Shown: in pieces, positions 17,169-25,591 of the stretch | Layout: each line of letters begins with the position of its first letter | Position numbering within the stretch: the first letter of the stretch is position 1 | Origin: CAYNRG01 sp047973125 | GTDB taxonomy: Bacteria; Bacillota_I; Bacilli_A; Erysipelotrichales; Erysipelotrichaceae | Assembly: GCA_047973125.1 (NCBI GenBank) | Contig: JBKEBK010000023.1 | Coordinates: 1 to 64,000 of the forward strand | DNA length: 64,000 nucleotides | Direction of reading: 5' to 3' | Position numbers and translations under genes: made by a program | The notes under the pieces: generated by a model | What the model saw: the letters and a program-made list of their open reading frames with translations, nothing else | Told to the model about the DNA's origin: nothing | The model's database searches: none

Positions 17169-18146
17169 TTACACCTTCTCGCTAGTATTTCGAACTAAAA
17201 CTAATTGAGCAGCAATACTAAAGGCAATTTCCATAGGATTTATTGCTTTAATATCTAGTCCAATTGGTGAGTATAGTTTATCAATGTCATTTTGACTATA
17301 ACCAGAGTTTAGTAGTTCTTTCTTTACCATTGCAATTTTTGCTCTTGATCCCATCATTCCAATGTATTTTAAATTTTTCTTAAGCATAACTTTTACTACT
17401 TGTAAATCACATTGATGAGAGCGACTAAGTGATAGCACATAATCATTATCTTTAATGTTGATTTCATCAATATTATCATACTCTATATGAATTTTTTCAA
17501 TACTTGAATCAATAGAATCAAGCAAATCTTTTCGATCTTCTACAACCACACATTTAAAGCCTAGCATTTTTAAAAGAGGAATTGTTGCTTGAGCAACATG
17601 ACCTGCACCAAAAATATAAGCTTTACTTAAGATATTTAAAGGTACAATATAGTAAAGGATATCTTCTTTTTCAATTAACTCTGACTTATTGCTTCTATTA
17701 AAATTTATTTGATAATCATTATCAAGTACAGTATCAATAATAATCTCCTGCTTTGAGTTTATTTTCGTTATCATCCATGAATTTTTCTCATCTTGGCTTT
17801 TTTTATGGATGTCTTTAAATAACTCAATAGATTCATTATTAGCATCGATGTAGTGAAATAAAACATCAGCACTACCTCCGCATGTCATTCCAAGATCATC
17901 TGTTAAGTTTAATCTAAATTTTTCGATGTGGTTGCGCTTTTCTTTAAGGTAAACTTGGGCATCTATAATAGATTGATATTCAATTTTACCTCCTCCAATT
18001 GTTCCAAAAGATGATCCATCTCCTAAAACTATCATATTTGCTCCTGCACCTCTTGGAACACTTCCCTGTGACTTTATAATAGAAACTAAGACAAGTGATT
18101 TATTTTGTTGAAGTAGTTCTAAAATTTTTAAATAAGTATTACTCAT
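17169..18146 (-). CDS. XdhC/CoxI-family molybdenum cofactor insertion/sulfuration protein
   Basis: XdhC-type proteins bind mature molybdenum cofactor, aid its sulfuration and pass it to hydroxylases such as xanthine dehydrogenase. The 325-residue product has the N-terminal XdhC_CoxI domain (GSVPRGAGANMIV, GTIGGGKIEY, LGMTCGGSADV with the conserved CGG cysteine) and a C-terminal Rossmann domain (IFGAGHVAQATIPLLKMLG, IGMMGSRAK). It ends one base before selD begins and overlaps the DUF1576 gene by 4 nt. Confidence 0.92.
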   Translation of the reverse strand: MSNTYLKILELLQQNKSLVLVSIIKSQGSVPRGAGANMIVLGDGSSFGTIGGGKIEYQSIIDAQVYLKEKRNHIEKFRLNLTDDLGMTCGGSADVLFHYIDANNESIELFKDIHKKSQDEKNSWMITKINSKQEIIIDTVLDNDYQINFNRSNKSELIEKEDILYYIVPLNILSKAYIFGAGHVAQATIPLLKMLGFKCVVVEDRKDLLDSIDSSIEKIHIEYDNIDEINIKDNDYVLSLSRSHQCDLQVVKVMLKKNLKYIGMMGSRAKIAMVKKELLNSGYSQNDIDKLYSPIGLDIKAINPMEIAFSIAAQLVLVRNTSEKV

Positions 18147-19420
18147 ATTTTCTCCTCTTTCTTCTTTTTATTTTTAAACGATTCAATTACTGGCACAATC
18201 ATTAAACACACAAATCCAGCAGCAAAACCGTTATTGTAAAGATTTAATCCGCTATTAAGTGAGCCCATATTGGTTGCTAGGGTAATGTGGATGAACCCTG
18301 CAGCAACGCCCCAAAAGAATCCAAAGTTGCCAGCAATTGGTGCAACCCCTACACTAAATAATATTGCTAGGGTAGTAGTTGGTGATGTAATAGCTTCAAT
18401 ATGGAGCATTGAACATAGGGTTGCCCCAAGTAGTACTGGAATACAATTTCGATAATTATTAGATACACTTCCAAAGGCAGTGATTGTTAAAATGCCACCA
18501 ATTGTAGGTCCATTGAAATCACCGCCAATTAAATATAGCAGTAATGTTCCTAAGATACATAAAAAGCCCATATTTATATAACAGACACTGCCATATTTAA
18601 TTAAAAAATCAGATGGCATAATACCAGTTTCTTTTGTAATGTCTTTTAATTTTGAGTGTATTAATGATTTATCAGATATGATATAACCATAAACAATAAA
18701 AATTAAACCAATCAAAATCATTAATGAAATCAGTACTGTTTGATGCTGGGTATACCAATGTAATTGTGATTCAATTTCTACACCAAAGGCTTTAAGAATA
18801 AAAGTAAATAACATGGCTAAAGATCCAGCAGCAAAACCAACATTAAATGTACAATATCCTTTATGGACATGATAAGTTTGTCTTGATATGGGTACTAGGA
18901 CAAAGCCTAGAATAATTCCTAAAAGAATTCCAAAAACATCTGATGATATAGTTGCAAAGCTATCAAAGTATACAAATTCAGAAATAATAGGTCCCAGCGT
19001 TGTTCCTAAAAGGGATACGATTATATATTCAGAGAATTTTAATTTTTCAAGTTTAGAATAAAAGTAAATACCTAAAAATATTGGTAGTGAATTAACTATG
19101 TTTTTTCCAAAAAGTCCAAAACCAATGTTCATTAAGACACCTGCAATTATTGCACCTGTTGGTCTGGTCTTAGTTATCTTTAATAGTAATACACAGACAA
19201 CAGCATTAATGGAAGCGTTTACTAATGCTGATCCAAGATTACCAATAACCATGTAGTCACTTATTAAAATTGCTCGACCAAAAAGGATCTTTAAAAGACC
19301 ATCAGCAATTTCAAGTGGGGTATTAACAATAAATGCAAGAAAGACAAACAAAGAGGAGATAATCCAAATGATTTGATAGTTTTCTTTTGTTACGCGATTT
19401 TTACAATTTAAATATTCCAT
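18143..19420 (-). CDS. DUF1576 polytopic membrane protein
   Basis: A hydrophobic protein of 425 residues with about 10-12 membrane helices, assigned to DUF1576. It contains glycine-rich repeats such as GTTLGPIISEFVYF, FNVGFAAGSLAMLF and NGFAAGFVCLMIVP, suggesting an internal duplication as in transporters. It opens the xdhC-selD-yqeC-yqeB operon, so it may move a cofactor-related solute or a substrate of the missing hydroxylase; this is inference. The ATG at 19420 is chosen because GAGGAAA lies 5-6 nt upstream; the ATG 12 nt earlier has no site. Confidence 0.72.
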   Translation of the reverse strand: MEYLNCKNRVTKENYQIIWIISSLFVFLAFIVNTPLEIADGLLKILFGRAILISDYMVIGNLGSALVNASINAVVCVLLLKITKTRPTGAIIAGVLMNIGFGLFGKNIVNSLPIFLGIYFYSKLEKLKFSEYIIVSLLGTTLGPIISEFVYFDSFATISSDVFGILLGIILGFVLVPISRQTYHVHKGYCTFNVGFAAGSLAMLFTFILKAFGVEIESQLHWYTQHQTVLISLMILIGLIFIVYGYIISDKSLIHSKLKDITKETGIMPSDFLIKYGSVCYINMGFLCILGTLLLYLIGGDFNGPTIGGILTITAFGSVSNNYRNCIPVLLGATLCSMLHIEAITSPTTTLAILFSVGVAPIAGNFGFFWGVAAGFIHITLATNMGSLNSGLNLYNNGFAAGFVCLMIVPVIESFKNKKKKEEKI

Positions 19421-19459
19421 GGGTTTCCTCATTTCATATATATTATAAAGCTTATCTTA

Positions 19460-19514
19460 ATTATACATTAATATTGTTCATTTGTAATAAAAAAAATAAT
19501 AATTTTGTTCATTT
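19460..19514 (-). promoter_or_regulatory. Probable promoter and twin direct repeats of the DUF1576-xdhC-selD operon
   Basis: On the minus strand a TATAAT occupies 19465-19460 with ATTACA at 19488-19483 (17-nt spacer). Two identical decamers, TTGTTCATTT on the plus strand, lie at 19474-19483 and 19505-19514. They start 31 nt apart, about three helical turns; one sits within the promoter spacer. They could be operator half-sites for an unknown regulator. Confidence 0.5.
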
Positions 19515-19542
19515 AAAAAAAGTATTATCAAAAGATAATACT
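19514..19542 (-). terminator. Terminator of the AOR-tup-moeA-MOSC operon
   Basis: AGTATTATC (19521-19529) pairs with GATAATACT (19534-19542) around a 4-nt loop. On the minus strand a run of T follows (A run at 19515-19520). It lies just past the MOSC stop and separates two leftward operons. Confidence 0.8.
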
Positions 19543-19550
19543 AATATTTA

Positions 19551-19982
19551 TTATATAATTGAAATTTCATCGTTAGGATTTATTATTCCCTCTTTTAAGA
19601 CCTTTACAAAAATACCCTCTCTTGGCATTATGCAGTCTCCAACTTTTTGAAATATCTCACATCCATGATGACATTTTTTTCCAATTTGAGTTACTTCAAC
19701 CAAGGCATCGCCCATTTGAAGTTTAGTTCCAATAGGTAATTTATGAACTTCAATTCCCTCTGTTGTAATGTTTTCAGCAAACATTCCATATTTTATATCC
19801 ATCAATCCTTTTGATACCATATAATCAATACTCTCTTTTGATAATAGAGATATTTGACGATGCCATGTACCACCATGAGCATCGTTTTCAATTCCCCAGT
19901 CGATCTTTAGTTTTGCATTTGTAATAGGTTGTTTCATTACTCCTCTTTTTTCTGAAATGTTAATTGATACAATTTTAGCCAT
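19551..19982 (-). CDS. MOSC domain protein
   Basis: A 143-residue stand-alone MOSC protein. MOSC domains handle molybdenum cofactor sulfur or the cofactor itself. Visible blocks are the N-terminal VSINISEKRGVMKQPI, the WGIENDAHGGTWHRQISLLS segment, FAENITTEG, LPIGTKLQMGDALVEVTQ and the cysteine-containing GKKCHHGCEIFQKVGDC. Short MOSC proteins of this kind often sit with moaC/mogA genes in anaerobes. It is the last gene of the leftward AOR-to-MOSC run, one base after the moeA-PBP fusion. Confidence 0.85.
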   Translation of the reverse strand: MAKIVSINISEKRGVMKQPITNAKLKIDWGIENDAHGGTWHRQISLLSKESIDYMVSKGLMDIKYGMFAENITTEGIEVHKLPIGTKLQMGDALVEVTQIGKKCHHGCEIFQKVGDCIMPREGIFVKVLKEGIINPNDEISII

Positions 19983-19983
19983 A

Positions 19984-21882
19984 TTAATTTTCTCCTTCTA
20001 TAGTGCCAATTTTTTCAAATTTATATCCACCAATTGCTTCTATTCTATTTTTAAAAGTCTCACTCTTTAAGATTTTAATAATTGATTCAATTTGTGTGGT
20101 ATTAAGATTTTCTTTTTTTATAATGAAGTCATAATCTTCATAGTCTATATGTATGAAATCTAAATCAAACATATTTGCAGCACTTAAAATTCCAAGTCCA
20201 CAATCACAAACACCACTTGCAACCTGAGCAGCTACAGCAGAGTGCGTATACTCTTCATGTTCATAGCCATAGATAGTACTGCTTAAAACATTATTTTTAC
20301 TGCATAAATAGTCTAATAAAATTCTAGTACCTGATCCTTTTTGTCGATTTACAAAAGATATATTATCTTTTGATAAATCTTGGATACTTTTTATATTTTT
20401 AGGATTACCCTTTGATACAATTAATCCTTGGGCTCTTTTTACACCTTTAATAATGATGACATCATTATTTGGAAAGTATTTTTTTACGTGATTTGAGTTA
20501 TAGCTGCCATCATCTACATCTAGAAGATGGATACCACCAATAAGTGCTTCATCACGCTTTAAACCCATGATGGCACCCATAGAGCCAACATGGGCACTAC
20601 TTATTTGAAAGTTTGATTCTTTCTTTAGCATATCAGCAAGCTCATCAATTAAAGGATCATGGCTACCAACAATAGCTATGGTATTATCGATAGTAGCAGT
20701 AGATACTAACTTTGTTAACTGTACTGTTTCACTCATTTTAATGCCTTCACTGTTTTGAGGAATCTTTAAAAGTGCATTAGCTTTTATAAAAGATGTAATT
20801 ACTCCAGCCCCGCTTTGAAGAGGGGTTGCTACATAACTTCCATTCTGTTTGCTGAGCTGGACCCTTACAAACTCTTCATACTTAAGGCTTGAAGGATAGG
20901 CTCTACTTATTTTAGCGCTTATGGTATCTTCTTCATTTAATGAAATGTGATAATAAGATTCAATGACTTTTTTAACTATTTCTCGCATAACAATTACACC
21001 ACTTACAGGATATCCAGGGATTCCAATTACAGCCTTTTTATTTACTATTCCAAGTATTGTAGGCTTTCCCGGTTTAATCGCAATACCATGACATACAACT
21101 TCTCCAAGCTCTTTTATTATAAGTGAAGTGTAATCATCTCTTCCAGCACTTGATCCAGCATTTACTAAGACAATATCACATTCATTTACGGCTTTACTTA
21201 TATTATCTTTAATAGCATCTTTATTATCTTTAACAATGTCATAATTGATAACATCACAATCATAGTCATACAACAACCCTTTAAATATTGTAGAATTAAA
21301 ATCAATTATTTCTCCATCTTTTGGCTCTTTTGAACTGTCAATGATTTCATCTCCTGTTGGAATTATAGCAACCTTTAAACGCTTTAATACTTGCACCTCC
21401 CTGATTCCTCCTGAGAGTAGGGCACCCATAGTATAGGGGGTAATTTTTGTATAAGATGGGGCAATCATATCTTTAAAACATAGATCTTCTCCAATTAATC
21501 TAATATGTTGCCACGGACTTGCTGCTGCATATAAAATTACATTGGTACCATCATAAGTGACATCTTCAATCATAATAACTGCATCCATGCCTTCGGGTAT
21601 CTTATCACCAGTATCAACAATGATGTACTGCTCATTTGTTAAGATAATCGGAGTGGTTGATGTTGCATGAAAGGTTGTGCTTGCAACAACAGCAATTCCA
21701 TCCATGGCACTTGCATTATAGTGAGGGCTTGATCTTTTTGCATATACTGCATCAGCTAGTATTCGATGATAACTATCTTTAACATTAATGATCTCTTGAT
21801 CAAGCTTATAATTACTTAATTTTAAGATATATTCTTTTAAAGCTGTATCTTTAGCTTTATTTGTAAGATAAGATGTTTTCAT
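19984..21882 (-). CDS. MoeA fused to a PBP/LysR-substrate-type domain
   Basis: A 632-residue two-part protein. Residues 1 to about 395 form a MoeA molybdopterin molybdenumtransferase with SPHYNASAMDGIA, the metal-binding-domain segment VNAGSSAGRDDYTS and PGYPVSGVIVMREIV. From about 400 to the end is a periplasmic-binding-protein-like domain beginning IAIVGSHDPLIDELADML, with FVNRQKGSGTRILLDYL and AAQVASGVCDCGLGI, as in ModE/LysR-linked oxyanion sensors. It follows a separate moeA by 10 nt. The PBP part may bind oxyanion or a pterin and choose between Mo and W; this is inference. Confidence 0.88.
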   Translation of the reverse strand: MKTSYLTNKAKDTALKEYILKLSNYKLDQEIINVKDSYHRILADAVYAKRSSPHYNASAMDGIAVVASTTFHATSTTPIILTNEQYIIVDTGDKIPEGMDAVIMIEDVTYDGTNVILYAAASPWQHIRLIGEDLCFKDMIAPSYTKITPYTMGALLSGGIREVQVLKRLKVAIIPTGDEIIDSSKEPKDGEIIDFNSTIFKGLLYDYDCDVINYDIVKDNKDAIKDNISKAVNECDIVLVNAGSSAGRDDYTSLIIKELGEVVCHGIAIKPGKPTILGIVNKKAVIGIPGYPVSGVIVMREIVKKVIESYYHISLNEEDTISAKISRAYPSSLKYEEFVRVQLSKQNGSYVATPLQSGAGVITSFIKANALLKIPQNSEGIKMSETVQLTKLVSTATIDNTIAIVGSHDPLIDELADMLKKESNFQISSAHVGSMGAIMGLKRDEALIGGIHLLDVDDGSYNSNHVKKYFPNNDVIIIKGVKRAQGLIVSKGNPKNIKSIQDLSKDNISFVNRQKGSGTRILLDYLCSKNNVLSSTIYGYEHEEYTHSAVAAQVASGVCDCGLGILSAANMFDLDFIHIDYEDYDFIIKKENLNTTQIESIIKILKSETFKNRIEAIGGYKFEKIGTIEGEN

Positions 21883-21892
21883 TTGGTCCTCC

Positions 21893-23104
21893 TTAAATTA
21901 AAGTAATTTCAACAAGTTCATTCTCATTGATACCTTCTTTATCTCGTGGGATTCTAAGATATGCATCACCCTTAGCAAGCTTTGAAATCATTCCTGACTT
22001 ACTTGGTAATGGACTAAAATAATATTTATCACCAATTTTTTCTGTTTTAACAATTAAGAGCTCTTCTCTTCCGTGATTACTTCCAATGGATACCTTAGAA
22101 TAAGCGGCTACCTTTACTTTAGCTGATTTTGTTTTATAACGATCTAAAATATATGGATAAATTAGTGTCTGAAATACAAAATAGCAAGCAAGTGGATGTC
22201 CTGGAAGTCCAAAAATATCACAATTATCAATTCTTGTAAACATTGTAGGTTTTCCAGGCTTTAGGGCTAAACCATGGAAGTATGTTTTTGAATTTTTAAA
22301 GGAGTTTAATATTTCTAAAGTCTTATCCTTTTCACCTACACTGCTGCCTCCACTAATTAAGACAATATCGCAATTATCTTTCAAAGAAGAAATAGCTTCT
22401 TTAATTTTATCTTCATTGTCTTTAACTATTCCATAAATATTTACATCACAATTAGCTTCGCTTATAAGTGATGCAAGAAGCGGATTATTAATATCTCTTA
22501 TTTTTGCTTCAGTTAACTTTGAAGAGGTTTCTACGAGCTCATCGCCAGTAGCAATTATACCAACTTTTAATTTTTTAAAGACATTAACTAAGTCATATCC
22601 CAAAGCACTTAATACACCAATAATCTTTGATGTGATTTTTGTACCCTTACAAATGATAACTTCATTCTGTTTTATATCATCGGCACGATAGGTAATATGA
22701 TCGCCTGGTGCACTAGGTTTACTTATGTATCGAAAACCATCAGAGATATCTTCCACATACTCAATCATCACAATACTATCACTTCCTTCAGCAAGCTTAG
22801 CACCGGTCGGAATATAAATACAACAGCCATCTTTTAAGGGCTCATTAAAAGATTCTCCCATGTTGATTGATCCTTGGTATTTTAAGATTGCAGGAATAGA
22901 TAAGCTTGCTCCAAAGACATCCTTACTTTTTACACAGTATCCATCCACTAATGATCGATTAAAGTCTGGAACATTTTCTTTAGCGATAATATCTTCTGAT
23001 AGATAGTATCCTAAAGAATCATTTAATTTAACTTGGATACTTTCTAATTCACTCTTATTTTTAATTAATTCTAATGCATCTTTAACACTTATTACATTTA
23101 ACAT
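21893..23104 (-). CDS. moeA: Molybdopterin molybdenumtransferase MoeA
   Basis: MoeA inserts molybdate or tungstate into adenylylated molybdopterin. The 403-residue protein is full length, with VPDFNRSLVDGYCV near residue 45, IPTGAKLAEGSDSIVMIEYV, the MoCF-binding GIIATGDELVE, VLISGGSSVGEKD and FGLPGHPLACYFVF, and a C-terminal domain IV ending LVEITLI. It is one of two adjacent moeA genes. Two MoeA paralogues are known in W-using prokaryotes, where one may be specific for tungsten. It lies 10 nt after tupC. Confidence 0.93.
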   Translation of the reverse strand: MLNVISVKDALELIKNKSELESIQVKLNDSLGYYLSEDIIAKENVPDFNRSLVDGYCVKSKDVFGASLSIPAILKYQGSINMGESFNEPLKDGCCIYIPTGAKLAEGSDSIVMIEYVEDISDGFRYISKPSAPGDHITYRADDIKQNEVIICKGTKITSKIIGVLSALGYDLVNVFKKLKVGIIATGDELVETSSKLTEAKIRDINNPLLASLISEANCDVNIYGIVKDNEDKIKEAISSLKDNCDIVLISGGSSVGEKDKTLEILNSFKNSKTYFHGLALKPGKPTMFTRIDNCDIFGLPGHPLACYFVFQTLIYPYILDRYKTKSAKVKVAAYSKVSIGSNHGREELLIVKTEKIGDKYYFSPLPSKSGMISKLAKGDAYLRIPRDKEGINENELVEITLI

Positions 23105-23113
23105 TTTTTATCC

Positions 23114-23755
23114 TCACTTTACTTGATGAAAGGCAACAAACTTCTTTAACTGCGGACTCTTTGCCTTTTCTATAATATCTTTACTATCTCCATATTCAAC
23201 AATCTTTGAGTTACTCATAAAAATAATGGTATCACTTAATCTAACTGCTTGAGATAAAGAGTGGGTAACAATTATTATAGTTGCTGAATTTTTTTGTTTA
23301 TAATCCTTTATAATGCCTTCATATTTAATTGTACCCTCAACATCCATATCACTTGTAGGCTCATCTAATAATAGAATACTTTTATCTTGTAAAATGGTTC
23401 TAATAAGTAACATTTTTTGCTTTTCTCCACCTGATAAGCTTAAGGCATTTTTATCTAACATATTCTCAAAGTCATTTAAATTAAGATTAGTGTTTCTAGA
23501 GAATAAATTATCTTTAACACTACCCTTAAAAATAAATGGGTTTTGGGGAAGATAATAGATATCATCTAATAATTCGGTTTCAACTTGACCCTTATCAAGT
23601 TTAATTACATTCATAATACTTTTTAATAAGGTGCTTTTTCCACAGCCATTATTTCCCATAATGGCATAAATTCTATTTTCTATAAATTCAAATTCATCAA
23701 TGTCTAAGACACATTTATCATCATAGTATTTCTTAATTTTATGTAGTTTAATCAT
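23114..23755 (-). CDS. tupC: Tungstate ABC transporter ATP-binding protein TupC
   Basis: The ATPase of a tungstate importer. The 213-residue chain has Walker A AIMGNNGCGKSTLLKS (about residues 31-46), Q-loop LPQNPFIFKGSV, the ABC signature LSGGEKQKMLL and Walker B ILLLDEPTSDMD, then the H-loop IVTHSLSQA. It overlaps tupB by 8 nt and sits with tupA and the moeA genes. Assignment to tungstate rather than molybdate comes from the TupA partner. Confidence 0.88.
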   Translation of the reverse strand: MIKLHKIKKYYDDKCVLDIDEFEFIENRIYAIMGNNGCGKSTLLKSIMNVIKLDKGQVETELLDDIYYLPQNPFIFKGSVKDNLFSRNTNLNLNDFENMLDKNALSLSGGEKQKMLLIRTILQDKSILLLDEPTSDMDVEGTIKYEGIIKDYKQKNSATIIIVTHSLSQAVRLSDTIIFMSNSKIVEYGDSKDIIEKAKSPQLKKFVAFHQVK

Positions 23756-24446
23756 ATTTTTTACCTAGAACTTTCCCAATAGATATTTGAATAACAAAAG
23801 CAAGAGTTAAAAGCACAAGACCCATGGCAATTGCTTTATCAAAATTTCCTTTGCTGGTCTCTAACATTATAGCTGTTGTTAATACCCGAGTTTTATATTG
23901 GATGTTTCCTCCAACCATATTTACAGCACCAACCTCTGCTAAAGAGCGACTAAAAGCCACACATATAATTGATATCAGCTCATTTTTTAATTCTTTAATA
24001 AGTAATATAAACTCCTCTTTTTTAGATAGATGTAAACCAATAAGGGTTTCATTCATTTGTTTGAATACACTTCTTGCAACATCGTATGTAAGACTAATAA
24101 CAACTGGGGTTATTAAAATAACCTGTGCAAACACCATGGCAGGGATTGAAAATAATAATCGATACTCACCCAGTGGCCCATTTCGTGATAACAGTAAAAA
24201 AACAAATAAACCACAGACAACAGGCGGGAAGGCCATCATCATGGAATTAAGTTTTAAAAACCATCTCATAAATCTAGATGGTTTTTCTAATCTTGATTTT
24301 TTTACTAAAATTAGTCCTATCGTTATACCTAAAAAAGAGGAGATTATTGTTGATATTGTAGCCATTGTTAATGTAACAAAAATAATTTCTAGGAATTCTT
24401 TATCCATACTAACAATGATTTTAAATGCTTCTTGCAATATCTCCAT
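23748..24446 (-). CDS. tupB: Tungstate ABC transporter permease TupB
   Basis: A 232-residue permease with about five or six membrane helices. The cytoplasmic coupling motif is GLHLSKKEEFILLIKELKN and SRSLAEVGAVNMVGGNIQYKT split over the EAA loop region; the AEVGAVNMVGGNI block is characteristic of TupB/WtpB-type oxyanion permeases. It is flanked by tupA upstream (18 nt) and tupC downstream (overlap). It forms the membrane channel for oxyanion delivered by TupA. Confidence 0.88.
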   Translation of the reverse strand: MEILQEAFKIIVSMDKEFLEIIFVTLTMATISTIISSFLGITIGLILVKKSRLEKPSRFMRWFLKLNSMMMAFPPVVCGLFVFLLLSRNGPLGEYRLLFSIPAMVFAQVILITPVVISLTYDVARSVFKQMNETLIGLHLSKKEEFILLIKELKNELISIICVAFSRSLAEVGAVNMVGGNIQYKTRVLTTAIMLETSKGNFDKAIAMGLVLLTLAFVIQISIGKVLGKKYD

Positions 24447-24463
24447 AATTTCCTCACCTACTT

Positions 24464-25309
24464 TTAATTACTATAGAATAAGTTTTCTCCATATTCTTCT
24501 ACACCAAACTCTGAAATAAGTTTAAGTGTATTCTCACTTGTCATCCAATCAATAAATGCTTGTGCTCCTTCAGTGTTAATATCATCAGCAACACTTTCTG
24601 ATACAGCAATTAGTGAATAAGTATTCTTTAAGCTTTCATCTTCTTCTTTTAAAATTTCTAAATCTAAATCTTGTTGATAAGATAAGAATGTAGCCTTATC
24701 AGTCATAACATATGCTTGTTGCTCATTTGCAATGTTTAAAGTATCTCCCATTCCCTTACCAGTAGCAACATACCAATCTTCTCCTACTGGATCAATTTCA
24801 ATAGACTTCCAAATTTTCATTTCAGCCTTGTTTGTACCTGAATCATCACCACGTGATGCAAATAATGCTTTAGTATTTGCAATTTGACTAAATGCATCTT
24901 TTGCAGTTGCAGCATCTTTTACAGCAGCGCTATCCTCTTTTGGACCAACGATTACAAAGAAGTTATACATAAATGGAATTCTTTCTTTTCCAAATCCATT
25001 ATTTATAAATTCTTCTTCACTAGCCTTAGCATGAACTAAGATAAGATCAGCATTTCCACCCTCTGCAAGCTTAATTGCTTGTCCTGTACCATTTGAAGTA
25101 ATTTCTAACTTATAGCCTGTTTCTTCTTCAAATAAAGGTTGTAACATCTCTAATAGACCTGAGTCATTTACAGATGTTGTTGTGCTTATACGAAGCACTT
25201 CATTCTCTATTGGACTTGGGGTTTGAGCTGTATCCTTTCCACTAGAGTTGCTTGAGCAACCACTAACTAGTAGCGCTAAAGCAAGTACACATAAAAACTT
25301 TTTTAACAT
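24464..25309 (-). CDS. tupA: Tungstate-binding lipoprotein TupA
   Basis: Substrate-binding protein of the importer, 281 residues. A lipoprotein signal ends at the lipobox LVSGCSS (Cys about 18), so it is tethered outside the membrane. The mature protein opens with LRISTTTSVNDSGLLEML; the TTTS signature is the tungstate-binding motif of TupA. ITSNGTGQAIKLAEGGNADLILVHA and ASRGDDSGTNKAEM follow, the latter lining the anion site in this family. Specificity for tungstate over molybdate is expected from family knowledge. GGAG precedes the ATG. Confidence 0.92.
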   Translation of the reverse strand: MLKKFLCVLALALLVSGCSSNSSGKDTAQTPSPIENEVLRISTTTSVNDSGLLEMLQPLFEEETGYKLEITSNGTGQAIKLAEGGNADLILVHAKASEEEFINNGFGKERIPFMYNFFVIVGPKEDSAAVKDAATAKDAFSQIANTKALFASRGDDSGTNKAEMKIWKSIEIDPVGEDWYVATGKGMGDTLNIANEQQAYVMTDKATFLSYQQDLDLEILKEEDESLKNTYSLIAVSESVADDINTEGAQAFIDWMTSENTLKLISEFGVEEYGENLFYSN

Positions 25310-25332
25310 AATTTCTTTCTCCTTCGTATTTA

Positions 25333-25357
25333 TTTTACAATCTGACGATTGGTAAAA
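25333..25357 (-). other. Intercistronic hairpin between moaD and tupA
   Basis: TTTTACAATC (25333-25342) pairs with GATTGGTAAAA (25347-25357) with one bulged G and a 4-nt loop. It sits in the 53-nt gap between the MoaD-like stop and tupA. There is no clear U run, so partial termination or mRNA processing that sets AOR-moaD apart from tupABC is more likely than full termination. Confidence 0.45.
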
Positions 25358-25362
25358 TCATA

Positions 25363-25581
25363 TCATCCGCCGCCAGTTGCAGGGAATAAAGACAGGATAT
25401 CTCCATCTTTGACAAGTGAGTCTAAAGTTTGATGAAATCCATTTATCAAAATAATAGCAACATCTCCTCGATCAATGTTCAAGGCATCAACATATTCATA
25501 AACAAATTTTTCTTTGTCATCAAATTGATATTTCTTTTCTCTATTTTCTCTAAATGTTGCGAATAAACAAACTTCAATCAT
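25363..25581 (-). CDS. MoaD-like sulfur carrier / ubiquitin-fold protein
   Basis: A 72-residue beta-grasp protein of MoaD/ThiS type that ends in ATGGG, the C-terminal double glycine needed for adenylation and thiocarboxylate formation. The hydrophobic GDILSLFPATGGG end and short length match the MoaD small subunit of molybdopterin synthase. MoaD-like genes next to AOR are common in tungsten-using microbes. Its activator may be the ThiF/MoeB-like protein encoded at 27638-28336. It lies 10 nt after the AOR gene. Confidence 0.85.
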   Translation of the reverse strand: MIEVCLFATFRENREKKYQFDDKEKFVYEYVDALNIDRGDVAIILINGFHQTLDSLVKDGDILSLFPATGGG

Positions 25582-25591
25582 ATAATAGCTC

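Noticed and set aside
23824..24519. A long plus-strand open frame (231 codons) opposite tupB.
   Set aside because: It runs antisense through a well-supported permease gene, lacks family signatures and has no good ribosome site.
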